Part shown: in pieces, positions 26,323 to 35,938 of the stretch
Position numbering within the stretch: the first letter of the stretch is position 1
Layout: each line of letters opens with the position of its first letter
Origin: Bacillota bacterium
GTDB taxonomy: Bacteria > Bacillota > Clostridia > Clostridiales > Clostridiaceae
Assembly (NCBI GenBank): GCA_023445445.1
Contig: JAEXLD010000054.1
Coordinates: 1 to 45,126 of the forward strand
Length of the DNA: 45,126 nt
Direction of reading: 5' to 3'
Program-made: the position numbers and the translations under genes
The notes under the pieces: generated by a model
Database searches by the model: none
What the model was told of the DNA's origin: nothing
Seen by the model: the letters and a program-made list of their open reading frames with translations, nothing else

Positions 26323-28173
26323 TTAATTATCTACAGCTACCTCTTCATCCACAACTCTGTGATAAGTTGGCACTATATTACCCATCATATTTTTAATATT
26401 ATTATTATCATTTTCTTTTAAAAGCTCTCTAAGCATAGATAACTTTATCTCTAAACCTTCCATGCTTTCAAAAGTTGGTTTGCCTATATAAATTTTATTA
26501 TGAGATGTGTTACTTAATCCTTCTTCACTCATTAATAGCTCTTCATATAACTTTTCTCCAGGTCTTAAACCAGTAAACTTAATATTTATATCCTTATTTG
26601 GTTCAAATCCTGATAGTCGTATTAAATCACAAGCCAAATCATATATCTTAACAGGTTTACCCATATCTAAAACAAATATCTCTCCACCTTTTGCAAAAGC
26701 ACCTGCTTGCAATACTAATTGAGCTGCTTCTGGAATTAGCATAAAATATCTAGTTATGTTTTTATGAGTTACAGTAACTGGTCCGCCTTCTGCAATTTGT
26801 TTTTTAAATAAAGGTACTACTGAACCATTACTTCCCAATACATTTCCAAATCTTACAGCAACAAAATCTGTTTTACTTTCTTTATTCATAGCTTGAATTA
26901 TCATTTCACACAATCTTTTAGTAGCACCCATAATATTTGTTGGATTAACAGCTTTATCCGTTGAAATCATTACAAACTTCTTAACATTACTTTTATCTGC
27001 CTGTTTAGCTAAATTTAAAGTTCCAAATACATTGTTTTTAATAGCTTCTTTTGGGCTATCTTCCATTAAAGGTACATGCTTATGGGCTGCTGCATGAAAG
27101 ACTACATCTATGCTATAAGAATCAAATATCTCTTTTAATCTACTTTCGTCCCTAATAGATCCTATTAAGGTTTTAATATTAAGTTCAGGATACTTATAAC
27201 GTAGCTCATTTTGAATATCATATGCACTATTTTCATAAATATCAAAAATTATCAGTGTCTTTGGATTAAATGTAGCAATTTGCCTGCATAACTCCGATCC
27301 AATGGAACCACCTCCACCTGTAACTAGAATATTCTTTCCTTTTAAATAACTAGATATTACATTATTGTCTAGGTTTACTGGTTCCCTTCCTAGCAAATCC
27401 TCTAGTTCAACATCCTTTATTCTGCTTACAGTTGCATTACCACTAATAATCTCATAAATACCTGGAATTATTTGAACTTTACAACGAGCTTTTGTACAAA
27501 TTTCTATTATGTCATTTTTATCCTTTGGTTCTAAAGTTGGTATTGCAATTATTATTACATCTATTTCTTTTTCTTTAGCAAGCTGAGGAATATCATACCT
27601 ATTACCTTCAACTTTTACTCCTGAGATTCTTTTTCCTCTTTTATATCTATCATCATCTATTAATACTACAGGATTATACTTAAGTTCTCTTCTAGAAAGC
27701 ATTTCATTTATAATCATAGTTCCAGCTGATCCTGCTCCCACAATCATAACTCTTTTTTGATCTGGAGAATTTTTATATGGTATATATAAAAGAGTTCTTC
27801 TATATATTCTATACAAAATTCTTAATCCTATAACTAAACATATTGACATAACAGTACCTACAACACATACATTTATAGGAATTGTTGATCCAAGAAATCT
27901 AGTATATCCAATAGACACAATTCCGGCAGTAAACCCTCCAGCAACTCCCAGCATAAACTCATCTGTGCCTGTTAAATCCCATAAAGAATTATATAGTCTA
28001 AACACATAAAATGACACTATAAAAATTATACTGACCGCTATAAAATCATTCTTGTATATTGTAGCAATTTCGGTAAAATTATTAGATTCAGTAACATTAA
28101 TTGCTATTAGAAACCCCATATTTACTAAAAATAAATCTATTACCATCAATAAAATTGTTTTCATATATCTCAT
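26323..28173 (-). CDS. UDP-HexNAc 4,6-dehydratase, membrane type (PglF/WbpM/CapD)
   Basis: A 616-residue protein with four N-terminal membrane helices (to about 110), a first Rossmann-like domain (GAGSAGTM near 150) and a C-terminal SDR catalytic domain (VTGGGGSIGSEL near 290; MISTDKAVNPTNIMGATK with the S/T-M-K type active site). Such enzymes convert UDP-GlcNAc to the 4-keto-6-deoxy sugar, precursor of bacillosamine, QuiNAc or FucNAc. The partner aminotransferase or reductase is not obvious; one of the Gfo/Idh proteins or LegC could be considered, but the latter is better placed in the nonulosonate path. Confidence 0.9.
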   Translation of the reverse strand: MRYMKTILLMVIDLFLVNMGFLIAINVTESNNFTEIATIYKNDFIAVSIIFIVSFYVFRLYNSLWDLTGTDEFMLGVAGGFTAGIVSIGYTRFLGSTIPINVCVVGTVMSICLVIGLRILYRIYRRTLLYIPYKNSPDQKRVMIVGAGSAGTMIINEMLSRRELKYNPVVLIDDDRYKRGKRISGVKVEGNRYDIPQLAKEKEIDVIIIAIPTLEPKDKNDIIEICTKARCKVQIIPGIYEIISGNATVSRIKDVELEDLLGREPVNLDNNVISSYLKGKNILVTGGGGSIGSELCRQIATFNPKTLIIFDIYENSAYDIQNELRYKYPELNIKTLIGSIRDESRLKEIFDSYSIDVVFHAAAHKHVPLMEDSPKEAIKNNVFGTLNLAKQADKSNVKKFVMISTDKAVNPTNIMGATKRLCEMIIQAMNKESKTDFVAVRFGNVLGSNGSVVPLFKKQIAEGGPVTVTHKNITRYFMLIPEAAQLVLQAGAFAKGGEIFVLDMGKPVKIYDLACDLIRLSGFEPNKDINIKFTGLRPGEKLYEELLMSEEGLSNTSHNKIYIGKPTFESMEGLEIKLSMLRELLKENDNNNIKNMMGNIVPTYHRVVDEEVAVDN

Positions 28174-28303
28174 TTCATTTCCTCCAATATAACTTTGTTA
28201 GCTTCAAAATGTAAAGCCTTCTATATTATACTACTGCCTAATTAATATGTCTATAAACTCTAAGGCTACTAGATAATAACAATTTCATTTTCATTAAAAG
28301 CCA

Positions 28304-29767
28304 TTAAATATTATCTCTTTTTCTAATTTTATTTACTAACACTTTATATATACTATTAATATCTTTTAAGTATATTAATGCTATTAGAATTACCATTACT
28401 AATATTATCAAAAACTTAATTCCTATTGACAATAATAAATTTTCTATATTTATTTTAAAAGATAATAAGGAAATAAGTAAAAATACAATAGCAAATGAAA
28501 ACATTTTTATAATGTTAAATTTTATAGGCTCAATTTTTTTAGAAATTATATATACTAATATACATGAGACCATCATTGATAATAAGCTTGCTATACCAGC
28601 TCCAACCCCTCCAAATATAGGAATCATAATAATATTTAATATTGAATTTAAAAATGCTCCTGTAAATGTTCCAATTGCTATAAATTTAACTCCTCTCTTG
28701 TTGTAGAACAAAGGATTCACAAAAAAATAATAAATTCCATTAAAAACAAAAGCGAAGCTTATAAATGGTATTACCTTCCAGCCTTCATAATATCTTCTAT
28801 TTACTACTAATTTAAATATTTCAGGTCCTAATAAAGACATTCCTAATGCTAAGAAACAATATACTATAGTTAACAATTCTGCCATTTTAACTATTTCATT
28901 TTCATTTTTATCTTTTTCTTTCATCCTATCAAAAAACCAAGGAACATATGCTTGATTAATTGCTGAAGTTAATACATTAATTATATTTCCAAATTGCGCT
29001 GCTGTTGAATAAATTGAGGTGGCAGCTCTGCTAACCATACCATTTAAAAATAATCTATCAATCATTGAAACAGCCCATCCTGATAAACTATGTGGCAATA
29101 GTGGTAGAGAATACTTCAACGCACTTTTCAAATAGTCCTTATCAATTTTCAAAGTTATTGTAGGCAAAAAGTTTATTGCTGTATATATAAAAAATATTAT
29201 ATCAGTAATTGCTAATGCTAATAATGATCCTAATGCTCCTAGCCTTAATACTATTATTAGTATTAGATTTAAACCTAAGTTCACAAAGAAATAGCTTAAG
29301 TTATTTAAAGCATATTTTCTACTATCTTCTTTTGCTTGTAAAGTACTTTGGAAAACTGTATATATTGGATTTAAGGTTATTGAAATCATTCCGAGTAATA
29401 TATATGGATAAAAATCTATCCCACTTGCAATTGGCATAATTATATACTTTTTAAATATAATTATAATAGTTGTTAATACTACACTATTAATAATTACAAA
29501 TGTAATACAAGTACCCCAAAAATCCTTGAGTTTCTTTTTGTCTTCTTTATAATCTACATAAAATCTAACTACTGCAGAATTTATAGATACACTATAAAAT
29601 ATACTTAAGAAAGCAACAATTGTTGTAATAACATCAGTTATACCTTTTTCGTTTGGTGATAACAATGAAGTATATATAGGAATTAATATCAATCCAATAC
29701 TTTTTTGTAATATTTGAACCATCCCATATATACCAGAACTTTTTATCAATCGCATTTTACTAGACAT
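28304..29767 (-). CDS. Wzx-type polysaccharide flippase (MOP superfamily)
   Basis: A 487-residue protein with about fourteen membrane helices. The N-terminus KSSGIYGMVQILQKSIGLILIPIYT is typical of polysaccharide exporters of the MOP/MATE superfamily. It flips undecaprenyl-linked repeat units to the outer face for the polymerase. It begins 10 bp after the ATP-grasp gene. The 130-bp gap between its stop and the dehydratase gene (28174-28303) shows no clear signal. Confidence 0.9.
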   Translation of the reverse strand: MSSKMRLIKSSGIYGMVQILQKSIGLILIPIYTSLLSPNEKGITDVITTIVAFLSIFYSVSINSAVVRFYVDYKEDKKKLKDFWGTCITFVIINSVVLTTIIIIFKKYIIMPIASGIDFYPYILLGMISITLNPIYTVFQSTLQAKEDSRKYALNNLSYFFVNLGLNLILIIVLRLGALGSLLALAITDIIFFIYTAINFLPTITLKIDKDYLKSALKYSLPLLPHSLSGWAVSMIDRLFLNGMVSRAATSIYSTAAQFGNIINVLTSAINQAYVPWFFDRMKEKDKNENEIVKMAELLTIVYCFLALGMSLLGPEIFKLVVNRRYYEGWKVIPFISFAFVFNGIYYFFVNPLFYNKRGVKFIAIGTFTGAFLNSILNIIMIPIFGGVGAGIASLLSMMVSCILVYIISKKIEPIKFNIIKMFSFAIVFLLISLLSFKINIENLLLSIGIKFLIILVMVILIALIYLKDINSIYKVLVNKIRKRDNI

Positions 29768-29777
29768 AAATCACCTA

Positions 29778-30770
29778 TTAAACTAATTTCAGTTTATCTT
29801 TTTTAATAAATTTGGTTCCATTGTATTTAAGCATAACGAGATTTTGCTCATACTTATTGAAGCATTCCTCATTTACTTTTCCAAGTAAATTATTTGATAT
29901 ACATCTTATAAAATCTACTCCTGAATTATATGCATGAGAATATCCGCCTCCGAATCTAGGATTTATTTCATTCACATATAGATTTCCATCCTTATCCTCA
30001 AATATATCCATATCTATTGGTCCATAAAATCCTAACCCCTCTAAGTTAAGAATTATATCATTGATATCTTCTCTATAAATTGATATAGATTTGTCTGTTT
30101 CTCCAGCTCTCATATTTAACTTTTCTTTAATAAAAAAACCCTTAATTTTGCCATCAATCATATCGAAATATATATCTACTCCATATTCTTTTTCTTTTAC
30201 ATATGGTTGAAAAATATAATTTTCTTTATCTCTATAGGCATCTAGCTCATCGTAATTATTGACTTTTCCAATTCCAACACTACCACTTCCATCTCTTACT
30301 TTAGCGAAAATAGGAAACTCAACTTCTTTTATTGAAACTGCTTTTTTTATTTCTTCATAACTTTTATATGTTGGAATAACATTAACCTTATCTTTTAATC
30401 TTCTAGAAAACTCATATTTATCGAATGTATATGAGATTGTATCTAGATTAGACACAATAGGAATAATATTATTGGCTAAAAATTTCTCCTTATTTTTAGC
30501 AAGCAATAATAACTCTGGATCTATTAATGTAATAATTGCTCCAACATTATTAGAGCAACACACTTCAATAACATTGTCGATATAAGAATCTAAATTGTTA
30601 AAGTCTTTTTTTATTACAAAGGCTTCATCACCCTCATACAAGGCTGGAGCATAAGGACTCATATCTAAAGTAAAGACCTTAAAGCCTTTTTTATGAAACT
30701 CATTTTTAAAATACTGTACTATATCCACTCTTCTTCCTGGACTTAATATCATTAAATTCATTTTCTTCAC
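29778..30770 (-). CDS. ATP-grasp ligase (CarB/PylC-like), likely sugar or amino acid modifier
   Basis: A 330-residue ATP-grasp enzyme. An N-terminal pre-ATP-grasp domain (MILSPGRRVDIVQYF) is followed by the ATP-binding fold, with Lys in FPIFAKVRDGSGSVG (about 152-166), the EKEYGVDIYFD strand and the metal-binding VNEINPRFGGG (about 266-276). Family members join a carboxylate, via acyl-phosphate, to an amine. It is 6 bp after the PLP-enzyme gene and in line with legI, so it probably attaches an amino-acid-like acid to an amino group of the nonulosonic acid or its precursor. Substrate is inferred only from context. Confidence 0.7.
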   Translation of the reverse strand: MKKMNLMILSPGRRVDIVQYFKNEFHKKGFKVFTLDMSPYAPALYEGDEAFVIKKDFNNLDSYIDNVIEVCCSNNVGAIITLIDPELLLLAKNKEKFLANNIIPIVSNLDTISYTFDKYEFSRRLKDKVNVIPTYKSYEEIKKAVSIKEVEFPIFAKVRDGSGSVGIGKVNNYDELDAYRDKENYIFQPYVKEKEYGVDIYFDMIDGKIKGFFIKEKLNMRAGETDKSISIYREDINDIILNLEGLGFYGPIDMDIFEDKDGNLYVNEINPRFGGGYSHAYNSGVDFIRCISNNLLGKVNEECFNKYEQNLVMLKYNGTKFIKKDKLKLV

Positions 30771-30776
30771 TCCTAA

Positions 30777-31979
30777 TTAATATATTGAATTGGCAATATA
30801 TTCTTCAATAGACCACGCGTTTCTGATTAATTTAATATCATTTTTACTTTCTAAATATACATTAGGATAATATTGTATAAATAGTGGACTTAACGCCATA
30901 GAATATGCTCCAGTATTATAAAATAAAATATAGTCATTTTCTATTAATTCATTTTCATTATTAACTATAGCCATCCTATCCTTTTCAATACATGTGAAGC
31001 CAGAAAGTATTTGTCTATTCTTAAATATTTCACCGCTACCATAACATTCTTGATAGAACTTTATATTATGCATCTGTGGATCTATATGTATACAACTTCC
31101 ATCAGTAGTAATTATCCTATTTTCTCCTACATCCTTTTTATCTATAACTTTGCATAAATATTTAAATGGAGATGCTATCAAAGCTGCTCCAGGTTCTAAT
31201 ATAAGAGCTACTTTCTTTTTATCATATTTTTTCTCTAGAACTTCAGTAATCACTTCTGCGTATTCATCAAATGTTGGTGCCCCAGGTTTATCACCAAATA
31301 TACATCCTCCAACATCAATATATTCTATATCATTAGAAATAAGTTCGCCTATAGATGATAATTTCTCAGATATAGCTTTAAATATATTCAAACTTTTAGT
31401 TTTCGTGCTATGGTGTCCGTGAAGCCCAACTACTTTAACATAAGGAATACTCTGTAATTCTTCTAAAGCTCTATTAAAAGACCCGTTTTCAATATTAAAT
31501 CCAAATCTACCTGGTTCTTCTCCCATAATAGTTTCACCAGGGCAGCATTTTTCCAAGTTAAAATTTATTCTTAATCCAACTTTCCATTTTCCATCTTTAT
31601 TAGGTTTATTATTCTTTATCCAATTTATTTCATGGAAAGAATCTAAATTAACTATGGCTCCATTATTTAAGCACTCTTCTAAAGCATTAAAGCCTTTAAC
31701 AGGTCCATTAATTATTACTTTTTCTTTATCATATCCCATCTTGATAGCTAATCTATACTCTGGTTCAGATACAACTTCAGCATAAGCCCCTTTTTCTTTT
31801 AGCATAGTTAATACATATGGTAAAGAATTTGTTTTAAATGAGTATCCTACTATAAAATTACTCCATCTTTTTGAAAAAGCTTCAACTAAATCATTATAAT
31901 TTTTTATTAATTTATCTTCATCTAATATATAACATGGAGTATCTAAAGATAAATAATCTTTTTTCATTGTTTTATTCAT
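30777..31979 (-). CDS. Fold-III PLP decarboxylase-like enzyme (LysA/NspC-like)
   Basis: A 400-residue protein of the alanine racemase-fold decarboxylase group. The PLP Lys is in VGYSFKTNS (K49); HGHHS (about 187-191), VDVGGCIFGD and a C-terminal GAYSMALSP are in the usual order. The usual EPGR reads EPGA at 262-265, which recalls NspC-like enzymes more than diaminopimelate decarboxylase. I use the ATG at 31979, one base after the legI stop, since GGAGGA lies upstream inside legI; an upstream in-frame codon at 32015 lies within legI. It may supply or modify the amino acid used by the following ATP-grasp ligase. Confidence 0.7.
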   Translation of the reverse strand: MNKTMKKDYLSLDTPCYILDEDKLIKNYNDLVEAFSKRWSNFIVGYSFKTNSLPYVLTMLKEKGAYAEVVSEPEYRLAIKMGYDKEKVIINGPVKGFNALEECLNNGAIVNLDSFHEINWIKNNKPNKDGKWKVGLRINFNLEKCCPGETIMGEEPGRFGFNIENGSFNRALEELQSIPYVKVVGLHGHHSTKTKSLNIFKAISEKLSSIGELISNDIEYIDVGGCIFGDKPGAPTFDEYAEVITEVLEKKYDKKKVALILEPGAALIASPFKYLCKVIDKKDVGENRIITTDGSCIHIDPQMHNIKFYQECYGSGEIFKNRQILSGFTCIEKDRMAIVNNENELIENDYILFYNTGAYSMALSPLFIQYYPNVYLESKNDIKLIRNAWSIEEYIANSIY

Positions 31980-31980
31980 T

Positions 31981-32988
31981 CTACAGTAAGTCCTCCCATA
32001 ATACCATTTCATCACAAGATAAATCTCTTTTTAATGTTCTTCCTATTAAAGCCTCTACTAATTCTGGTTTAATTCCGTTTCCTGGTCTTTTATAAGTAAG
32101 CATTTCTTTGCTTAATACATCTCCAGCATTTAAATTATATTTTGCAACAATACTTCTTCTAACGTCCTTCATAATAGCTATTTCTCTCTTAGTAGGTCTT
32201 TTAATTCCATCACCTAATAATTTTTCTGTATTTCTAATAGACTCTACATATTTCTTAAATTCTTCGAAATTCATTGAAGCTTTATGATCAGGTCCCTCCA
32301 TTTCTTTATCTAAAGTAATATGCTTCTCTATAAATTCAGCACCTAATGCTACAGCTGCAATAGCTGCTTCATTTCCTACTGTATGGTCTGATAGTCCAAC
32401 TGGAACTTTAAAAGCTTCTCTCATTGAAATCATAGCTCTCAAATTAACATCTTCTACAGCTGTTGGATAATCAGTAGTACAATGCATTATTTTAACATTA
32501 TTATTTCCTGTAGATTTTATTGCATCTATTGCTTTTTCTACTTCTCCTAAAGTACTCATACCAGTAGATAATATAACTTCTTTTCCTGTCATCCCTATTT
32601 CTCTTAAGAACTCTATGTTAGACACTTCTGTAGAACCAATTTTAATTAATGGAACATCTAAACTTACTAAGAAATTTAAACTTTCTGTTCCATCTGGTGT
32701 TGATATAAAATCTATCCCTACACTTTTGCAATAATCTTGTATTTCCTTAAATTGCTCAAATGGCAATTCTAACTTTCTTATCATATCTAATTGAGATTCT
32801 TCTTTCGGCATATTTTCTTGCTGATATTTTGCTTTTTTAGCATAAGCTCCTGTACTTTCTTCAGCTTTAAAAGTTTGAAACTTGATAGCATCTGCTCCTG
32901 ATTTTTTTGCTAAATCAACTAATTTTTTAGCTAATTCTAACTTTCCATTATGATTTACTCCTGCTTCAGCTATTATATAAACTGACAT
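31981..32988 (-). CDS. legI: N,N'-diacetyllegionaminate (nonulosonate) synthase, NeuB family
   Basis: A 335-residue synthase that condenses phosphoenolpyruvate with a 6-carbon amino sugar to form a nine-carbon nonulosonic acid. It has a TIM barrel with AEAGVNHNGKLELAKKL and IKFQTFKAE at the start, EKHITLDKEMEGPDHKAS in the middle, and a C-terminal SAF/antifreeze-like domain from about residue 275 (RRSIVAKYNLNAGDVLSKEM). The neighbours (legB, legC, ptmE, legF, legG) point to legionaminate rather than sialate. The gene is 3 bp after legG and 1 bp before the PLP-enzyme gene, in one run. Confidence 0.88.
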   Translation of the reverse strand: MSVYIIAEAGVNHNGKLELAKKLVDLAKKSGADAIKFQTFKAEESTGAYAKKAKYQQENMPKEESQLDMIRKLELPFEQFKEIQDYCKSVGIDFISTPDGTESLNFLVSLDVPLIKIGSTEVSNIEFLREIGMTGKEVILSTGMSTLGEVEKAIDAIKSTGNNNVKIMHCTTDYPTAVEDVNLRAMISMREAFKVPVGLSDHTVGNEAAIAAVALGAEFIEKHITLDKEMEGPDHKASMNFEEFKKYVESIRNTEKLLGDGIKRPTKREIAIMKDVRRSIVAKYNLNAGDVLSKEMLTYKRPGNGIKPELVEALIGRTLKRDLSCDEMVLWEDLL

Positions 32989-32991
32989 AAT

Positions 32992-34146
32992 TTAATCACT
33001 CCATACTAATTTCTTTTTTAATAATTTTTCGTTAATTTCAATTTTTTTCAACACTTCAACTATTTCTTTACTAGTATCCCCTTCTCCATAAAGACTTTTC
33101 ACCTTCTTAGTTGCTTCTATAAATTCATCTGATAATGCTTTTTTAATACCTTCTCTTATATTATTAGCTTTATTATCAACGTTAATTATATTATCTGCCA
33201 TAAGTCTTCCTTGTTGCCTATTGCCAATATTAACAACAGGTTTTTTTAGGTATGGTGCTTCAATCAATGCACTTGAAGAGTTACCAACAATACATCCACA
33301 CTTCTTCATAACTGATAAATATCTTAAACTACCAAGACTCTCAAATAAATGAACATTATCCTTTTCCTTAGCAAACTTTTTCCATTCCTCTATTATTATA
33401 TCTCCACCATTATCTGAATTAGGATAGGTAATTAATATATCATCATTATAATTTCTTAGTGCTTCAATTAAATTAGCTATTTGGTATGATACCTGATCTA
33501 ATTCTAATGTTACAGGATGATAGGTTACCAATAGTGTTTTTTCATTAACTTCAAAACCTAGTTGTTTTTTTAACTCGCTTTCATCTAAAAGCTTTGTTAA
33601 TTTTATATTCTCTATTCCTGAATCTCCAACATTAAATACTCTCCACGATTCTTCCCCCATATTTTTTATATTCTTTTCATACTGTTCCGCTCCTGGAAAA
33701 TGTATATGAGCCATTTTAGTTATTGCATGTCTTATTTGCTCATCCATTGCCCCTTCTGTAATCTCACCGCCAGCAATATGTGCAATAGGGATACCTAAAA
33801 CCATTGCAGTAGTTGCTGCAGCAAATATTTCATATCTATCTCCTAATATTAATACAATATCAGGGCTTAGCTTTTTAAATGCAGTAGTAAATTCACTTAT
33901 TGCTAAACTCATTTCTAAAGCATTCTTTTCTTTACCTCTATAGTCTAATAATATAGGACATCTTTCATCAATATTAAATCCATCATCAATTATATCTTTA
34001 ACAGTAAGACCATAAGTAGTGGATAAATGCATACCTGTTACTATTAATTGAAGAATTAATTCACTATCTTTATCTATTTCTCTCATTATATTTTTAAGTA
34101 GTCCATATTCTGCTCTAGTTCCTGTAATAACAGCTATTTTTTTCAT
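32992..34146 (-). CDS. legG: Hydrolysing NDP-diamino-sugar 2-epimerase, NeuC/LegG family
   Basis: A 384-residue GT-B-fold epimerase/hydrolase with ITGTRAEYGLLKNIMREI at the start, LGDRYEIFAAATTAM, HIAGGEITEGAMDEQIRHA and VGNSSSALIEAP in the second half. It releases the nucleotide and inverts C2 to give the mannose-configured sugar used by LegI. Length and motifs are those of NeuC/LegG rather than the non-hydrolysing WecB type. A terminator-like hairpin lies in the 88-bp gap before its start. Confidence 0.88.
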   Translation of the reverse strand: MKKIAVITGTRAEYGLLKNIMREIDKDSELILQLIVTGMHLSTTYGLTVKDIIDDGFNIDERCPILLDYRGKEKNALEMSLAISEFTTAFKKLSPDIVLILGDRYEIFAAATTAMVLGIPIAHIAGGEITEGAMDEQIRHAITKMAHIHFPGAEQYEKNIKNMGEESWRVFNVGDSGIENIKLTKLLDESELKKQLGFEVNEKTLLVTYHPVTLELDQVSYQIANLIEALRNYNDDILITYPNSDNGGDIIIEEWKKFAKEKDNVHLFESLGSLRYLSVMKKCGCIVGNSSSALIEAPYLKKPVVNIGNRQQGRLMADNIINVDNKANNIREGIKKALSDEFIEATKKVKSLYGEGDTSKEIVEVLKKIEINEKLLKKKLVWSD

Positions 34147-34180
34147 AAAATACCTCTTTATAATCTATAAAATATTGAAA

Positions 34181-34216
34181 AGGACTTTGCTAATTTAATA
34201 GTAATTGCAAAATCCT
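34181..34216 (-). other. Terminator-like intercistronic hairpin between legF and legG
   Basis: A 10-pair stem (34181-34190 with 34207-34216) whose one C/A mismatch on the + strand becomes a G-U pair in the minus-strand RNA, followed there by CCTTTTC. This suggests a partial terminator or attenuator working in the leftward transcript. Confidence 0.5.
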
Positions 34217-34234
34217 AAAATACATAAAACTAAA

Positions 34235-35005
34235 TTACTTTATCATAGCTATATTTTCTCTAATTTCATTTAATTCTTTATTTAATTCAAAGAAATGCTT
34301 AGCAATAACTTGCATAAGCTCAAAATCCTTTTCTGAATCAATATCAAGGATTCCTGTATCTATCATTTCTATAATTCCACAAGGTCCTTCAAATATTTTT
34401 TCAGTTTCACCCTCTGTTAAATACTTTCTTTCATAGGCATAAATAGATGCATTCATATCATATACCATAGGTGCTTCTTGCCTAGTAACATATGTAGAAT
34501 CAATTACTAATTTATAGTTGCCATTATCATTCATCACCATATTAAAATATGGATTTCTTCTAGCTTCAACAACTGAGAATACAACCTTATTATCTTTATT
34601 TTTAAGCTTTCTATTAATAGCATTTTCTATATCTGATAGCGTTCTTAATGGTGATGTTATATCTAAGTCAACAACTATATCATACTTTATATCATTTGCA
34701 TTTTCACAATATTCTACTGAAGACATAATAACATCAGTCTTTGGTGTATTATCCTTAGCTAAACTTTCTTCTCTATTAATTAAACTTATATCTATATTAG
34801 TTTTTTTTGCTAATTCTAATAACTCAGTACTATCACTATTTACACAAACATTAATATTTTTATAGTTATTCTTATTTTTTTTAATGAATAAATCTATTGC
34901 AGATAAAGTATAATAAAGTAGTGGCTCTCCTAAAAATTCTTTAATATTCTTATTTTTACATCCCTTTGACCCTGCTCTACCACATACGGTAAATAATATA
35001 TTCAT
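34235..35005 (-). CDS. legF: CMP-legionaminate cytidylyltransferase, NeuA family
   Basis: A 256-residue nucleotidyltransferase that activates the nonulosonic acid with CTP. The N-terminal FTVCGRAGSKGCKNKNIKEF matches the CTP-binding loop of NeuA/LegF proteins. VDLDITSPLRTLSDIENAI and SVVEARRNPYFNM follow, and DIDSEKDFEL stands near the C-terminus. It lies 1 bp after the second Gfo/Idh gene. The assignment to legionaminate over sialate rests on the complete leg gene set. Confidence 0.85.
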   Translation of the reverse strand: MNILFTVCGRAGSKGCKNKNIKEFLGEPLLYYTLSAIDLFIKKNKNNYKNINVCVNSDSTELLELAKKTNIDISLINREESLAKDNTPKTDVIMSSVEYCENANDIKYDIVVDLDITSPLRTLSDIENAINRKLKNKDNKVVFSVVEARRNPYFNMVMNDNGNYKLVIDSTYVTRQEAPMVYDMNASIYAYERKYLTEGETEKIFEGPCGIIEMIDTGILDIDSEKDFELMQVIAKHFFELNKELNEIRENIAMIK

Positions 35006-35006
35006 T

Positions 35007-35936
35007 TTACCATTCTCCTTTTGCTATTTTAAGAACTTCATATGCATGTTCTATATTATTCGTATTTTCTTTTTTATGATTAATCATCATTAAAAATTCT
35101 TGTAGTTCTCTTATATAAATTTCATCATCATCATTTTCAAAAGCAATCTTATCCTTATATGAAAATCTTATTTCATTTTTTATGAAATCAGCTACTATTA
35201 ATCCTTTTTCAGTTATAAGTTCAATTTCTCTTCTTGTATCTTTTCCTATATAGTCTAAATGTAATTCAACTAATTTATCTTTATATTGAGCTATATATAT
35301 AGAAATATCATCACTATTTATCTCCAATTCAGAGTACTTACCTTGTATGTTTAAAACTTTTTCAGGAAATCCAAACATGTATATTAAATAATCCCATTCA
35401 TGAATGCAATCAAGACTTATTCCTCCACCAAGTTCTTTTTTGGCACTATATACTTCTCTATAATCTACCCCTTTTCTCCAATCTGGTAAATATGAAGAGC
35501 AAATATTTCTAATAGAATAAATCTTTTCATTTTTTATTTCATCTTTTAATTTATTTATAACATTAGTATATCTCATAGGAGCTGCTACATAATAAACACC
35601 TTCAGATTTTAGATTTAAATTATTTAAATCACAATCTAAGCTATGGAAAACCGGCTTTTCAATAAACATATTTAAAGTTCTATTACTAAATGTATTTATT
35701 GTGTCATAATGCATAGAAGTAGGATTCGTAATGAAGGTAATATCATAATCACTATCTAAATCATTAACATTTCTTGCTACTTTAGAAACTATTGATTTCA
35801 GTTCATTATCTAGGGCCTTATCAGTATTCCTTAGTGCATGAACCTCTAGTTCAACATTATTTTTTCTACATATAAAGTCTAAATTTTTTATATGTCTTTT
35901 TCCTATGGATCCTAACCCTACAAAACATACCTTCAT
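35007..35936 (-). CDS. Gfo/Idh/MocA oxidoreductase beside legF (EKP present)
   Basis: A 309-residue NAD(P)-dependent oxidoreductase with Rossmann VGLGSIGKRH (6-15) and the family catalytic motif EKP at 93-95, followed by YLPDWRKGVDYREVY and ELGGGISLDCIHEWDYL. It follows another member of the same subgroup with a 2-bp gap and precedes legF by 1 bp, so it should act in making or modifying the CMP-activated sugar. An epimerisation or oxidation at one carbon of the nonulosonate or its precursor is plausible; no characterised close relative is recognised. Confidence 0.75.
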   Translation of the reverse strand: MKVCFVGLGSIGKRHIKNLDFICRKNNVELEVHALRNTDKALDNELKSIVSKVARNVNDLDSDYDITFITNPTSMHYDTINTFSNRTLNMFIEKPVFHSLDCDLNNLNLKSEGVYYVAAPMRYTNVINKLKDEIKNEKIYSIRNICSSYLPDWRKGVDYREVYSAKKELGGGISLDCIHEWDYLIYMFGFPEKVLNIQGKYSELEINSDDISIYIAQYKDKLVELHLDYIGKDTRREIELITEKGLIVADFIKNEIRFSYKDKIAFENDDDEIYIRELQEFLMMINHKKENTNNIEHAYEVLKIAKGEW

Positions 35937-35938
35937 GT

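Noticed and set aside
29209..29439. Small leucine-rich frame opposite the flippase gene
   Set aside because: It is a low-complexity shadow of a membrane-protein gene, with no start context.
31981..34146. Sialic acid (Neu5Ac) synthesis instead of legionaminate
   Set aside because: NeuB/NeuC/NeuA-like proteins alone would allow it, but ptmE, legB and legC in the same locus are specific to legionaminate-type sugars.
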